NCBI GenBank assembly: GCA_018780025.1
Contig: JADMKH010000318.1
Coordinates: 1 to 7,579, forward strand
Direction: 5' to 3'
Length of the DNA stretch: 7,579 nt
Origin: Thiobacillus sp.
GTDB lineage: Bacteria; Pseudomonadota; Gammaproteobacteria; Burkholderiales; Thiobacillaceae
The position numbers were made by a program, and so were the translations under genes. The notes under the pieces are model-generated. The model had not been told where the DNA came from and did not search any database. It saw nothing but the letters and a program-made list of their open reading frames with translations. Below, piece after piece: positions 1 through 6,330 of this stretch. Position 1 is the first letter of the stretch; every line of letters begins with the position of its first letter.

Positions 1-599
1 GCGCGCAGGAGTTCACCACCTTCAAGGACGGCCAGACCGCGATGAGCGTGCATGTGCTGCAGGGCGAGCGCGAACTGGCATCCGACTGCCGCTCGCTTGC
101 GAAATTTGAATTGCGCGGCATTCCGCCGATGGTGGCGGGCGCGGCGCGCATTCGCGTCACCTTCCAGGTCGATGCAGACGGCCTGCTGTCGGTGTCGGCG
201 CGCGAGCAAAGCTCGGGCGTTGAAGCCAGCGTACAGGTCAAGCCATCGTACGGGCTGGGCGACGATGAAATCACCCGCATGCTGAAGGACGCTTTCACCC
301 ACGCAAAGGACGACATGTACGCGCGTGCGCTCAACGAGCAGATCGTCGACGCGCAGGGCCTGATTGCGGTCACGCATGCGGCGATGAAAGCAGACAGCGC
401 CTTGCTGAACGAGGAAGAGACGGTGGCCATACAGACCAGCATCGCGGCGCTTGAAACCCTGTTGAGCGGCAGCGATCATCAAGCCATCAAGCGCGGGATC
501 GAAGCGTTGAATGCCGCCTCCACCGAATTCGCCCAGCGCCGTATGGACCAGAACGTGCGCCGTGCCATGGCCGGGCAAAAACTCGAAACCTTTGGCTGA
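1..599 (+). CDS. hscA: Fe-S cluster assembly chaperone HscA, C-terminal part (5' end outside window)
   Basis: The open frame runs in from the left edge (first complete codon at base 3) and gives about 198 residues, roughly the last third of a protein of about 616 residues. HscA is the specialised Hsp70 that, with HscB, uses ATP to help release clusters from the scaffold IscU in the cytoplasm. The visible part is the substrate-binding beta-sandwich and the helical lid; the ATPase domain is off the window. Landmarks typical of HscA rather than DnaK are GERELASDCRSLAKFELRGIP, RVTFQVDADGLLSVSA, VEASVQVKPSYGL and the C-terminal FAQRRMDQNVRRAM. An internal ATG at 42 is not the real start, because the frame and the homology continue upstream of it. 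A DUF3050 gene follows after 17 bases, then fdx and iscX, as expected for an isc operon apart from the DUF3050 gene. No frameshift is seen. Confidence 0.95.
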   Translation, partial: AQEFTTFKDGQTAMSVHVLQGERELASDCRSLAKFELRGIPPMVAGAARIRVTFQVDADGLLSVSAREQSSGVEASVQVKPSYGLGDDEITRMLKDAFTHAKDDMYARALNEQIVDAQGLIAVTHAAMKADSALLNEEETVAIQTSIAALETLLSGSDHQAIKRGIEALNAASTEFAQRRMDQNVRRAMAGQKLETFG

Positions 600-616
600 A
601 CGCCGCCATACTTAAC

Positions 617-1396
617 ATGACCATGCTGAACGACGATTTCATCGAATCCCTCCGGGTGCGGCTCGAAGCCCATCCGATTTACGCAGCGGTCACCACGCTG
701 GACGACCTGCGCGTGTTCATGCAGCACCACGTCTATTCGGTGTGGGACTTCATGTCGCTGATCAAATACCTGCAAAACGAAATCGCCCCCGCGCGCTGGC
801 CGTGGACGCCGGGCGGCGATGCCTCGGTGCAGCGCTTCATCAACGAACTGGTGCTGGAAGAGGAAACCGACATCGCGCTGCCGGGGCACGACGGCCATAC
901 CAGCCACTTCATGCTCTATCTCGAAGCGATGCGCGAAATTGGTGCCGATGCTAACACGCCCGCGCGCTTTGTGGACCATGTGGCCGGGCAGGGGATCGAT
1001 GCCGCTTTGCGTTCGGGCCTTGCACCCGCACCTTCCGCCCTCTTCACCCGCGCCACTTTCGGTTTTCTTGACAGCGGCAAGCCGCATGCCGTGGCCGCTG
1101 CACTCGCCTTGGGGCGCGAGCATGTGATTCCGTCCATGTTCCGTGCCTTCCTGTCGCGCATGACAGTGAGCGAGGCGCAGGCGCCGAGCTTTCACTATTA
1201 CCTCAATCGCCACGTCCATCTGGACGAGGATTTCCACGCGCCGCTGTCGCTGCGCCTGCTCGCCGCGCTGTGTGGCAACGATGCCGATAAATGGCGCGAA
1301 GCCGAGGCTGCGGCCGAAGCTGCCGTCAACGCGCGCTTACAATTCTGGGACGGTGTCCTCGCCGCCCTTCCAAGTCAACAATCCCAAGCGGCCTGA
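617..1396 (+). CDS. DUF3050 family protein, heme-oxygenase-like fold, within the isc operon
   Basis: This 259-residue, apparently complete protein matches the DUF3050 family in length and motif order. Residues 19-53 hold HP-Y and the signature FMQHHVYSVWDFMSLIKYLQ (34-53). Residues 75-85 are INELVLEEETD, 95-105 are TSHFMLYLEAM, 166-172 are GREHVIP, and 199-207 are HVHLDEDFH. The conserved acidic and His residues (E77, E81-E83, H97, E168, H199, D203, H207) are spaced like the metal ligands of heme-oxygenase-like di-iron proteins; metal binding is inferred, and no reaction is established for the family to my knowledge. No signal peptide or membrane segment is visible, so it is probably cytoplasmic. 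The ATG at 617 is used; another Met lies two codons later, and neither has a clear Shine-Dalgarno sequence, so coupling to hscA translation is plausible. It lies 17 bases after hscA and 17 before fdx, so it is almost certainly co-transcribed with Fe-S assembly genes. Confidence 0.85.
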   Translation: MTMLNDDFIESLRVRLEAHPIYAAVTTLDDLRVFMQHHVYSVWDFMSLIKYLQNEIAPARWPWTPGGDASVQRFINELVLEEETDIALPGHDGHTSHFMLYLEAMREIGADANTPARFVDHVAGQGIDAALRSGLAPAPSALFTRATFGFLDSGKPHAVAAALALGREHVIPSMFRAFLSRMTVSEAQAPSFHYYLNRHVHLDEDFHAPLSLRLLAALCGNDADKWREAEAAAEAAVNARLQFWDGVLAALPSQQSQAA

Positions 1397-1413
1397 CCGA
1401 GCCTGAACCCACC

Positions 1414-1752
1414 ATGCCCCAACTTATCGTATTGCCCCACGTTGAACTCTGCCCCGAAGGCGCCGTGATCGAAGCCAAATCCGGCGACACTATTTGCGAC
1501 ACCCTGCTCGCCAACGGCGTAGACATCGAACACGCCTGCGAAAAGTCGTGCGCCTGCACCACCTGCCACGTCGTTGTGCGCGAAGGCTTCAACACCTTGA
1601 AAGAATCGACCGAAGAAGAGGATGATCTGCTCGACAAAGCCTGGGGCCTGGAGCCACAATCACGGCTGTCGTGCCAGGCCCGCGTCGCCGACAGCGATCT
1701 GGTAATCGAAATTCCAAAATACACCATCAACATGGTGAAAGAAGGGCATTGA
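1414..1752 (+). CDS. fdx: ISC-type [2Fe-2S] ferredoxin
   Basis: The 112-residue product is an adrenodoxin-type ferredoxin of the isc operon, which supplies electrons for cluster assembly on IscU in the cytoplasm. Cluster ligands are C42, C48, C51 and C87, in CEKSCACTTCHV and LSCQA, at the same positions as in the Escherichia coli protein (111 residues). The extra conserved C46 of this subfamily is also present. The ATG at 1414 is preferred over an upstream in-frame start at 1291, because that start would lie inside the DUF3050 gene and the residues it adds are unlike ferredoxin. The C-terminus (YTINMVKEGH) is of the usual form. The gene follows DUF3050 by 17 bases and precedes iscX by one base, so translation of fdx and iscX is probably coupled. 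Confidence 0.96.
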   Translation: MPQLIVLPHVELCPEGAVIEAKSGDTICDTLLANGVDIEHACEKSCACTTCHVVVREGFNTLKESTEEEDDLLDKAWGLEPQSRLSCQARVADSDLVIEIPKYTINMVKEGH

Positions 1753-1753
1753 C

Positions 1754-1948
1754 ATGAAGTGGACGGACTCCCTCGACATCGCCATCGAACTCGCCGAAGC
1801 GCACCCCGAGATCGACCCGCGCACCATCCGCTTCACCGACCTGCATCGCTGGGTGATGGAGTTGCCCGAGTTTGAGGACGACCCCGAGCATTCCGGCGAA
1901 AAAATCCTCGAAGCCATCCAAATGGCGTGGATCGACGAACTCAGTTAA
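1754..1948 (+). CDS. iscX: Fe-S assembly protein IscX (IscS/iron-binding regulator)
   Basis: This 64-residue protein covers essentially the full family length (66 in Escherichia coli). It shows the family pattern MKWTD near the N-terminus, the RFTDLHRWV motif at about 27-35, the acidic stretch PEFEDDPEHSGEKILEAI and a C-terminal WIDE. IscX binds the cysteine desulfurase IscS and iron, and modulates the rate of cluster assembly; that role is known for the family and not shown here. The ATG begins one base after the fdx stop codon, and this is the last recognisable isc gene. Downstream comes a 268-base stretch without a gene, then a convergent gene remnant. Confidence 0.95.
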   Translation: MKWTDSLDIAIELAEAHPEIDPRTIRFTDLHRWVMELPEFEDDPEHSGEKILEAIQMAWIDELS

Positions 1949-2042
1949 TCAAGCATCACGCCGCACTAAGCAGGCTGCTCCGTTTCAGGGAGTCTCAACG
2001 CCTGCCTGATACTGTTAGCAGGCATTCAGCGATGGCGAGTGA

Positions 2043-2070
2043 ATGGCGGCAGCCGATCCGTAGCCGCCAT
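2043..2070. repeat. 8-bp perfect inverted repeat, 12-base loop
   Basis: ATGGCGGC at 2043-2050 pairs perfectly with GCCGCCAT at 2063-2070 around a 12-base loop. The stem is strong, with six G-C pairs, but no T-run follows on either strand, so it is not a classical intrinsic terminator. It could be a stabilising 3' structure for the isc transcript. Confidence 0.6.
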
Positions 2071-2171
2071 AGGATGAGCCCCGACTTGATCGACCGTTCC
2101 TCCCCCTACAGGCGACTGACAGAGCTGCGGTCGGGGAAAGATGAGATGTCCCGAGTTCTCCCTGTCGCACC

Positions 2172-2201
2172 GCCAGGCACGCGCAAAAAAGCGTGCGTGG
2201 C
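2172..2201 (-). terminator. Possible bidirectional terminator hairpin between convergent genes
   Basis: GCCA (2172-2175) pairs with TGGC (2198-2201), and after one G/G mismatch GCACGC (2177-2182) pairs with GCGTGC (2191-2196). The loop is GCAAAAAA on the plus strand, read as a T-run on the minus strand. It lies 15 bases beyond the stop codon of the minus-strand helicase remnant, a natural place for a terminator. The T-run is in the loop and not after the stem, so function as an intrinsic terminator is uncertain. Confidence 0.35.
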
Positions 2202-2216
2202 AAATGCCGTATAACT

Positions 2217-4071
2217 TCAGAATGCAGGCTCAGGTGCCGCACCGCCGCCCTTCTCCCACCCCGTGCAGTACGCATGCGCCCCCGCCAGATCCAGCCGGCT
2301 GCTGGCGAAACTGGCGTAGAGCAAACGATCCGGCAACGCCCAGTCCCATTTCTCCGGGTTGCCGATGGTCTTGCGGTTCAATACTTGATCCGGCCTTGGA
2401 CATGGCGACGCGGCAATGGCCTGAAGAACGGCGGTGAGTTGCAGCGGGTTGGTTTTCTTGACGACAACGCAGATACCCCAGTTTTCCGCTTCCAGACCAT
2501 GGTGCTGAAGCAGGGTCACCAGCCCATTCTGAACAGCATCGCCGCGCCAGAGAAACAGATAGACGCACTTGCCGTTCGCCACCTGCATGCAGTCCGCGAG
2601 CTTCAAGTCGCGGTATTGCCGGCGCGCTGCGCGCAACACATCACGCGAGCCGTCAGCCAGGCCGGCTCATCCAGACCCGCCAACACCGCGCGCATTTCCG
2701 CGCGCACCCTGTCATGCACCGGGTTGCCCTCGCCGCGCGTGCGCGGCCGTTGTCCGACTGCTGCCGGTACCAGTTCCACCCGCCGCTTGTCGTGGTCAAT
2801 CTCAATCATTTGCCAACGACGTCCGGCAAAGATCGCCACCATGCCCGCCTGATGACTGAGCTTCAGCGGCAGCGTGCCGAGTTCCTTGCCCGCATGCAGC
2901 AGGCGGTATTCCTGGGTGTCGGGAAATGCCGCGAAAAAGGTGAAGTGGTTGACGCGCTTCTCGCCCAGCGGCCCATGCAACAAGAGTTTGCAGGCGTCTT
3001 GCATAATCAGGCCGTGCTCCGCCAAGGCGCGCAGCAGCTCAATAAAATCGGCCTCGCTCACATTGCCGAACGGGCCGTTCAGACACAGCGCGCGGTAGGC
3101 ATCGGCGGCGCTGACGCCGTTCCGTTCCCCGATCAGCGCCAGAATCTGCTGTACCAGCGTGGAGTAATGCAGCGCGCCAGCGTGCGGCGGCTCGTACCAC
3201 TTGGCCAGATATAGTTGAATGATGGCCAGCGCCTGCACCAGACCGGAATGCAGACCCGCCGTGCAGCCCGTGTCGGCACTTGGTTCTTCCGCCACGCAGT
3301 ATTGCCACAAGCGCGCCGCTTCTCCGCCGCGTCGTCCGGCGCGGCCAATGCGCTGGCACAGACTTGCCACCGTGTCCGGCGCGCCAATCTGCACCACGCC
3401 GCGGATTGCGCCAATGTCGATACCCATTTCCAGCGTCGTGGTGCAGATCGCGCTGATCGGCCTGTCACCGCGTTTCAGCTCGGCCTCGGTGTTTTCCCGT
3501 TCCGACTTGCCCAGGCGTCCATGATGCGGAAAGAAGCTCAGCGGCACCCGGGCGGCATCGCTCAGCAACCGCAAGCTATCGGCGTATTCCTCAACCAGAC
3601 CGGTGGTGTTGGGAAAGATCAAATAGTTGGCATCGCGCAGGCGATCAAACAACTCGGCGGCAATGGCCTTGTGTGCGGCGTTCACGGAAACTTCTGTGAC
3701 AGGCTGCACCAGCACCGCCTTGAACTCGATAGCCGGGGGCTGCGTCTCCGCCGAACTGACGATGACCGCCACCTTGCTTCCCAAACCAGGCCGCAAAAAC
3801 TCAGCCGCCAAACCCATGTCCCCCAAGGTGGCCGACAAACCAACACGCCGCACCCGCCGCCCAATGATGACCTCCAGCCGATACAACAGCGATTGCAACT
3901 GCCGCCCACGTTCATTGCCAATAAACGCGTGCAACTCGTCCACCACAATGGCTTCCAGGCCGACCGCATCGATCTTGAGGCGGTGTCCCGTCCAAGTGTC
4001 CATCGCATCTTTCCGGCTTCCAGCGCAGCGGATTTTCTTCCCATTTAACCGCCCGGTAATTTTCTTGTCAG
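2217..4071 (-). pseudogene. Remnant of an Lhr-like SF2 DNA/RNA helicase (5' part lost, frameshifted)
   Basis: The longest open piece (minus strand, ATG at 4003 to a stop at 2603; 466 codons) contains helicase motif II (VVDELH, residues 20-25), motif III (LSATLGD, 56-62), a second RecA-like domain with motif V (TTTLEMGIDIG, 188-198) and motif VI (QRIGRAGR, 217-224), then a winged-helix/Lhr-type C-terminal region. The Q motif, Walker A and motifs Ia/Ib are absent, so it cannot be an active helicase. Past residue 450 the frame becomes nonsense, and the sequence resumes in another frame (VLRAARRQYRDLKLADC onward) to a stop at 2217, so a shift lies near 2640-2665. At the other end, removing one C near 3979-3983 joins the motif II region to an in-frame upstream stretch including NYRAVKW and ENPLRWKPERCDG, back to about 4071; this second shift is inferred. 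An IS-like unit begins about 75 bases beyond. Helicases of this kind occur in general repair and in defence loci; which type this was cannot be told. Confidence 0.8.
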
Positions 4072-4229
4072 CACCGCTTCATCGTATCCACTTCATCCTT
4101 TCGCATTTCCGTCAACCCACTTTCATTTCCAGGCTGTTTTCCTCACCTGCCCAGCGTTTGGCCAGGCGCCACCCCGGACAGTCGTTTTTTATCCGTCCTC
4201 ATGTTTCGTTGCACCCGCTGCGCGCCGCT

Positions 4230-4952
4230 TCACCGTCGCAAATAGTAGCCCTGCAACAATCCATCCCACGCCTCGAACCAATATTCTTGCCTGACCGGCC
4301 TGGCATATGGATCGATCCGCGACCAGACCTCGGCAGGTGTCCAGCCTTGCAAATGCTGATGCGGCCGCACGTGGTTATAGAAGAAGCGAAACTCGGCCAG
4401 CGAATCGTTCAGCGCCTCGACCCCCGCAATTTCCCATTGATCGAGTTTCCGCTTCAGCGTCCCGAACAAACGCTCGATCCGCCCGTTCTGCCACGGACAG
4501 CCCGGATCGCTGCGCTGCTGTCGAATCCCGGCCAGCGCGAGCACGAAGCGAAACACCCGGCTGGCGAAGCACGCTTCGTTATCCGTTCGCACCGCGCGCG
4601 GTTTGCCGTACTTTCCAATCGCCAGAAACAGGTGTCCGAGCAACGTCCACGAGCATTTGTCCGGCAAGGCCGCCAGCGTCAGCAAACCACGGCTACCATG
4701 ATCGAGCAAACCCAGAACCATGTGCAGCCTGCCTTGACTATCCGTCTTGCCCGTCATATCCAGACCCCATACAAGATTGCGGGGCATGGCTGGCGGCACG
4801 CGGTGTTTGATCCGGCGGCGTTCTATTTCGATCTCGTAGCGATGTTCGCGAAGGGTGTCCGCCACGAACGACTTGCCCACCTTCATCCTGCGGCTGACTG
4901 CGTAGCGTCGATTGAAGATGAACGCGAGCTTGCGGCATCCCGCATCCGGCAT
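4230..4952 (-). CDS. DDE integrase-type transposase (IS481/IS3-like rve domain)
   Basis: The 240-residue product has an integrase core with a complete D-D(35)E triad: D65 in VWGLDMTGK, D124 in RTDNEACF and E160 in NGRIERLFGTLK, with exactly 35 residues between the last two. Further family marks are DHGSRG (84-89), KYGKPRAVRTDNE, SDPGCPWQNG and the C-terminal YNHVRPHQHLQGWTPAE and YWFEAWDGLLQGYYLRR. It would catalyse cut-and-paste or copy-out transposition of its element. Only a short N-terminal stretch (FNRRYAVSRRMKVGKSFVADTL, basic and helix-like) precedes the core, so the DNA-binding region looks shorter than in typical IS481 proteins. The same frame stays open about 16 codons upstream of the chosen ATG, and some bases of an original longer start may be lost. 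No internal stop or shift is seen, so it may still be functional. Confidence 0.85.
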   Translation of the reverse strand: MPDAGCRKLAFIFNRRYAVSRRMKVGKSFVADTLREHRYEIEIERRRIKHRVPPAMPRNLVWGLDMTGKTDSQGRLHMVLGLLDHGSRGLLTLAALPDKCSWTLLGHLFLAIGKYGKPRAVRTDNEACFASRVFRFVLALAGIRQQRSDPGCPWQNGRIERLFGTLKRKLDQWEIAGVEALNDSLAEFRFFYNHVRPHQHLQGWTPAEVWSRIDPYARPVRQEYWFEAWDGLLQGYYLRR

Positions 4953-5042
4953 CAGCGCTTTGAGGCGGCAGCCTGACAGCGCTGCGTGACGGTCAAGCTG
5001 TCACACGCACAAGACTCGGAACCCAACCCGCCCAAGTAGCGG

Positions 5043-5111
5043 ATTCCAATTGGAATGGGTGGCGGTTCCGGATTGGAATCAGGGGTGGATTTCACAGGCG
5101 CATTGGGCGGG
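5043..5111. repeat. Repeated ATTGGAAT boxes at the right IS end
   Basis: A 14-bp perfect palindrome, ATTCCAATTGGAAT, occupies 5043-5056. The half-site ATTGGAAT recurs at 5072-5079 and a degenerate copy (CATTGGGCGGG) at 5101-5111. Each box is followed by a G-rich tract (GGGTGGCGG, CAGGGGTGG, GCGGGAC). Tandem sites of this sort at an IS end are likely to be transposase-binding sites; this is inferred from position and repetition. Confidence 0.55.
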
Positions 5112-5179
5112 ACACACTCCGGTAACACGGCACTGGCAGTCTTCAGAAAACCTGTTTTTACCCACTCTGGAGCGATTCA

Positions 5180-6208
5180 ATGATGAAAAAATCCATCGGC
5201 ATGCTGGCAGCCGCCTTGTTGCTGACGCTGGGCACGCATGCCGGCGCGGACGACTTTCGGCATGGTTCGGCTTCGTTTGCATTGATTGGCGATGTGCCCT
5301 ACGGAAGCGCGGTCGAGGCGAAATTCGATCATGTGATCGCGAGTATCAACGCGGCGCCGCATGTGCGTTTTGTCGTTCATACCGGCGACGTCAAGGCGGG
5401 CAGCGAGCGTTGCGACGACGCATTGCTGCAAAAACGTTTCAACCAGTTTCAGATGCTCCAGGACGGCGTGATCGTGACGCCCGGCGACAATGACTGGACG
5501 GACTGCCACCGCACCAACAACGGCAATTATCTGCCGACCGAACGCCTGGCCAGATTCCGCGAAATCTATTATCCGGTTCCCGGCATGACGAGCGGCCAGA
5601 ACGCTTTCCCGGTGCGCACCCAGGCAGCGATGGCGGGTTTTGAAACCTATGTTGAAAACATGCTGTGGGAATTCCATGGCACCGTGATGGCGACGGTGCA
5701 TGTGGTCGGCAGCAACAATGGCCTCGACCCGTGGAACCAGATCGACCCGGCCGACAGCTACGATGCGCCGCGCCCCGACCGTCTGGCCGAAGTCCAGGCC
5801 CGTGAAACAGCCGCGCTGGCGTGGATCGACGAGGTGTTTGCGCAGGCTGCCGCGCGCAATGCCGCCGGCGTGATGATCGCGATGCAGGCCAACCCCAACT
5901 TTGATTTACCGGCCGCTAACCAACAACGGCAGGGATTCAACAAGGTGCTCGCTCGCATCACGCAGCATGCCGTCTCTTTTGGCAAGCCGGTGTTGCTGGC
6001 GCATGGAGACAGCCACTATTTCCGCGTCGACAAGCCGCTCGCCGGGCCGGTCAAGCCGTCGGGCAACCGGATGCTGGAAAACGTCACGCGGGTGGAAAAC
6101 TTCGGCGCCCAGAACGTTCACTGGGTCGAGGTGTTCGTCAATCCGCGCGATTCCAATGTGTTCCGTGTGGAACCGCGGATCGTGAAAGCGAATTTGTTTG
6201 CGCGTTGA
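5180..6208 (+). CDS. Exported calcineurin-like metallophosphoesterase
   Basis: The 342-residue protein begins with a signal peptide (MKK start, hydrophobic core at about 8-19, likely cleavage after AGA at 21-23), so it acts in the periplasm or outside. Metallophosphoesterase motifs follow in order: GDVPYG (37-42, where the family usually has GDxH), HTGDVKAG (67-74), PGDNDWTD (101-108), H174 in ATVHVVGS, and HGDSHYF (275-281). These supply Asp, Asn and His ligands for a two-metal centre that hydrolyses phosphate esters; the substrate is unknown. C78 and C109 could form a disulfide. The start at 5180 is supported by GGAG at 5169-5172 seven bases upstream; a second ATG directly follows. The gene lies between an IS-like unit and a secreted nuclease gene. 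The hairpins downstream suggest it is transcribed on its own. Confidence 0.85.
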   Translation: MMKKSIGMLAAALLLTLGTHAGADDFRHGSASFALIGDVPYGSAVEAKFDHVIASINAAPHVRFVVHTGDVKAGSERCDDALLQKRFNQFQMLQDGVIVTPGDNDWTDCHRTNNGNYLPTERLARFREIYYPVPGMTSGQNAFPVRTQAAMAGFETYVENMLWEFHGTVMATVHVVGSNNGLDPWNQIDPADSYDAPRPDRLAEVQARETAALAWIDEVFAQAAARNAAGVMIAMQANPNFDLPAANQQRQGFNKVLARITQHAVSFGKPVLLAHGDSHYFRVDKPLAGPVKPSGNRMLENVTRVENFGAQNVHWVEVFVNPRDSNVFRVEPRIVKANLFAR

Positions 6209-6234
6209 GTGGGCACGCGTGCGCGGCATCCCGG

Positions 6235-6317
6235 TTTCCCTCCCCATTGAGAGGGAAAGGGGTGTGGTTCCGTCGCCTTCAGGCGGCTCACCCGATAAAC
6301 CCCCGGCTTTGCCGGGG
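6235..6317 (+). terminator. Three successive hairpins after the phosphoesterase gene
   Basis: TTTCCCTC (6235-6242) pairs with GAGGGAAA (6251-6258). CGCC/GGCG (6274-6277 with 6282-6285) closes a TTCA loop. CCCCGGC (6301-6307) pairs with GCCGGGG (6311-6317) around TTT. The last, with a 7-bp all-GC stem, is the best terminator candidate for the phosphoesterase transcript; a TTTT run follows only at 6327-6330, so termination efficiency is uncertain. The three stems may instead form a dispersed intergenic repeat. Confidence 0.45.
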
Positions 6318-6330
6318 ATCACTTGGTTTT

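Larger units (their letters stand above)
1949..2216. other. Non-coding, hairpin-rich intergenic region after the isc operon
   Basis: No open frame here has recognisable protein features. The stretch is rich in inverted repeats: GCCTGC/GCAGGC (2000-2005 with 2018-2023), ATGGCGGC/GCCGCCAT (2043-2050 with 2063-2070), CCCCGAC/GTCGGGG (2079-2085 with 2130-2136) and GCACGC/GCGTGC (2177-2182 with 2191-2196). These could be transcription-end structures for the convergent isc operon and helicase remnant, a small RNA, or the leftover of a dispersed repeat. No tRNA, rRNA or riboswitch that I know was recognised. Confidence 0.6.
4146..5111 (-). mobile_element. IS481-like insertion sequence (boundaries approximate)
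   Basis: A DDE transposase gene is flanked by sequences sharing an inverted pattern. Reading outward on the right there is GGGGTGG (5082-5088), 15 bases, then TGGGCGGG (5104-5111). Reading outward on the left, on the minus strand, there is GGGGTGG (4169-4175), 15 bases, then TGGGCAGG (4146-4153). The identical 15-base spacing makes chance less likely and supports these as the ends of one unit of about 966 bp. No convincing target-site duplication is visible beside these limits, so the true ends may lie a little further out. The 75 bases between 4071 and 4146 match neither the helicase nor the IS and remain unexplained. Confidence 0.5.

Noticed and set aside
479..1237. 252-codon open frame on the minus strand opposite hscA and DUF3050
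   Set aside because: It lies wholly antisense to two well-supported genes, has low-complexity His/Arg-rich translation and shows no domain motifs. It is a by-product of high GC content.
1291..1413. Upstream in-frame start for fdx
   Set aside because: It would overlap the DUF3050 gene by over 100 bases and add residues unlike any ferredoxin. The ATG at 1414 gives the usual length and cysteine positions.
1927..2214. 95-codon plus-strand open frame starting inside iscX
   Set aside because: It overlaps the end of iscX, has an Arg/Ser-rich translation without motifs and runs through several strong inverted repeats.
3215..4048. 277-codon plus-strand open frame antisense to the helicase motifs
   Set aside because: The opposite strand carries motifs II to VI in order, and this frame has no domain signature.
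3627..4976. 449-codon plus-strand open frame across the helicase remnant and the transposase
   Set aside because: It is antisense to two regions with clear helicase and transposase motifs, and its translation is rich in Arg, Pro and Ser without recognisable features.
5133..5161. Possible sigma-70 promoter (CTGGCA, 17 bases, TTTTTA) before the phosphoesterase gene
   Set aside because: The -35-like box and spacing are tolerable, but the -10 match is too poor to report as a feature.
4100..5180. Target-site duplication flanking the IS-like unit
   Set aside because: No matching direct repeat was found beside the inferred ends, so none is claimed.
5177..5701. 174-codon minus-strand open frame opposite the phosphoesterase
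   Set aside because: The plus strand encodes a signal peptide and all metallophosphoesterase motifs; the antisense frame has none.
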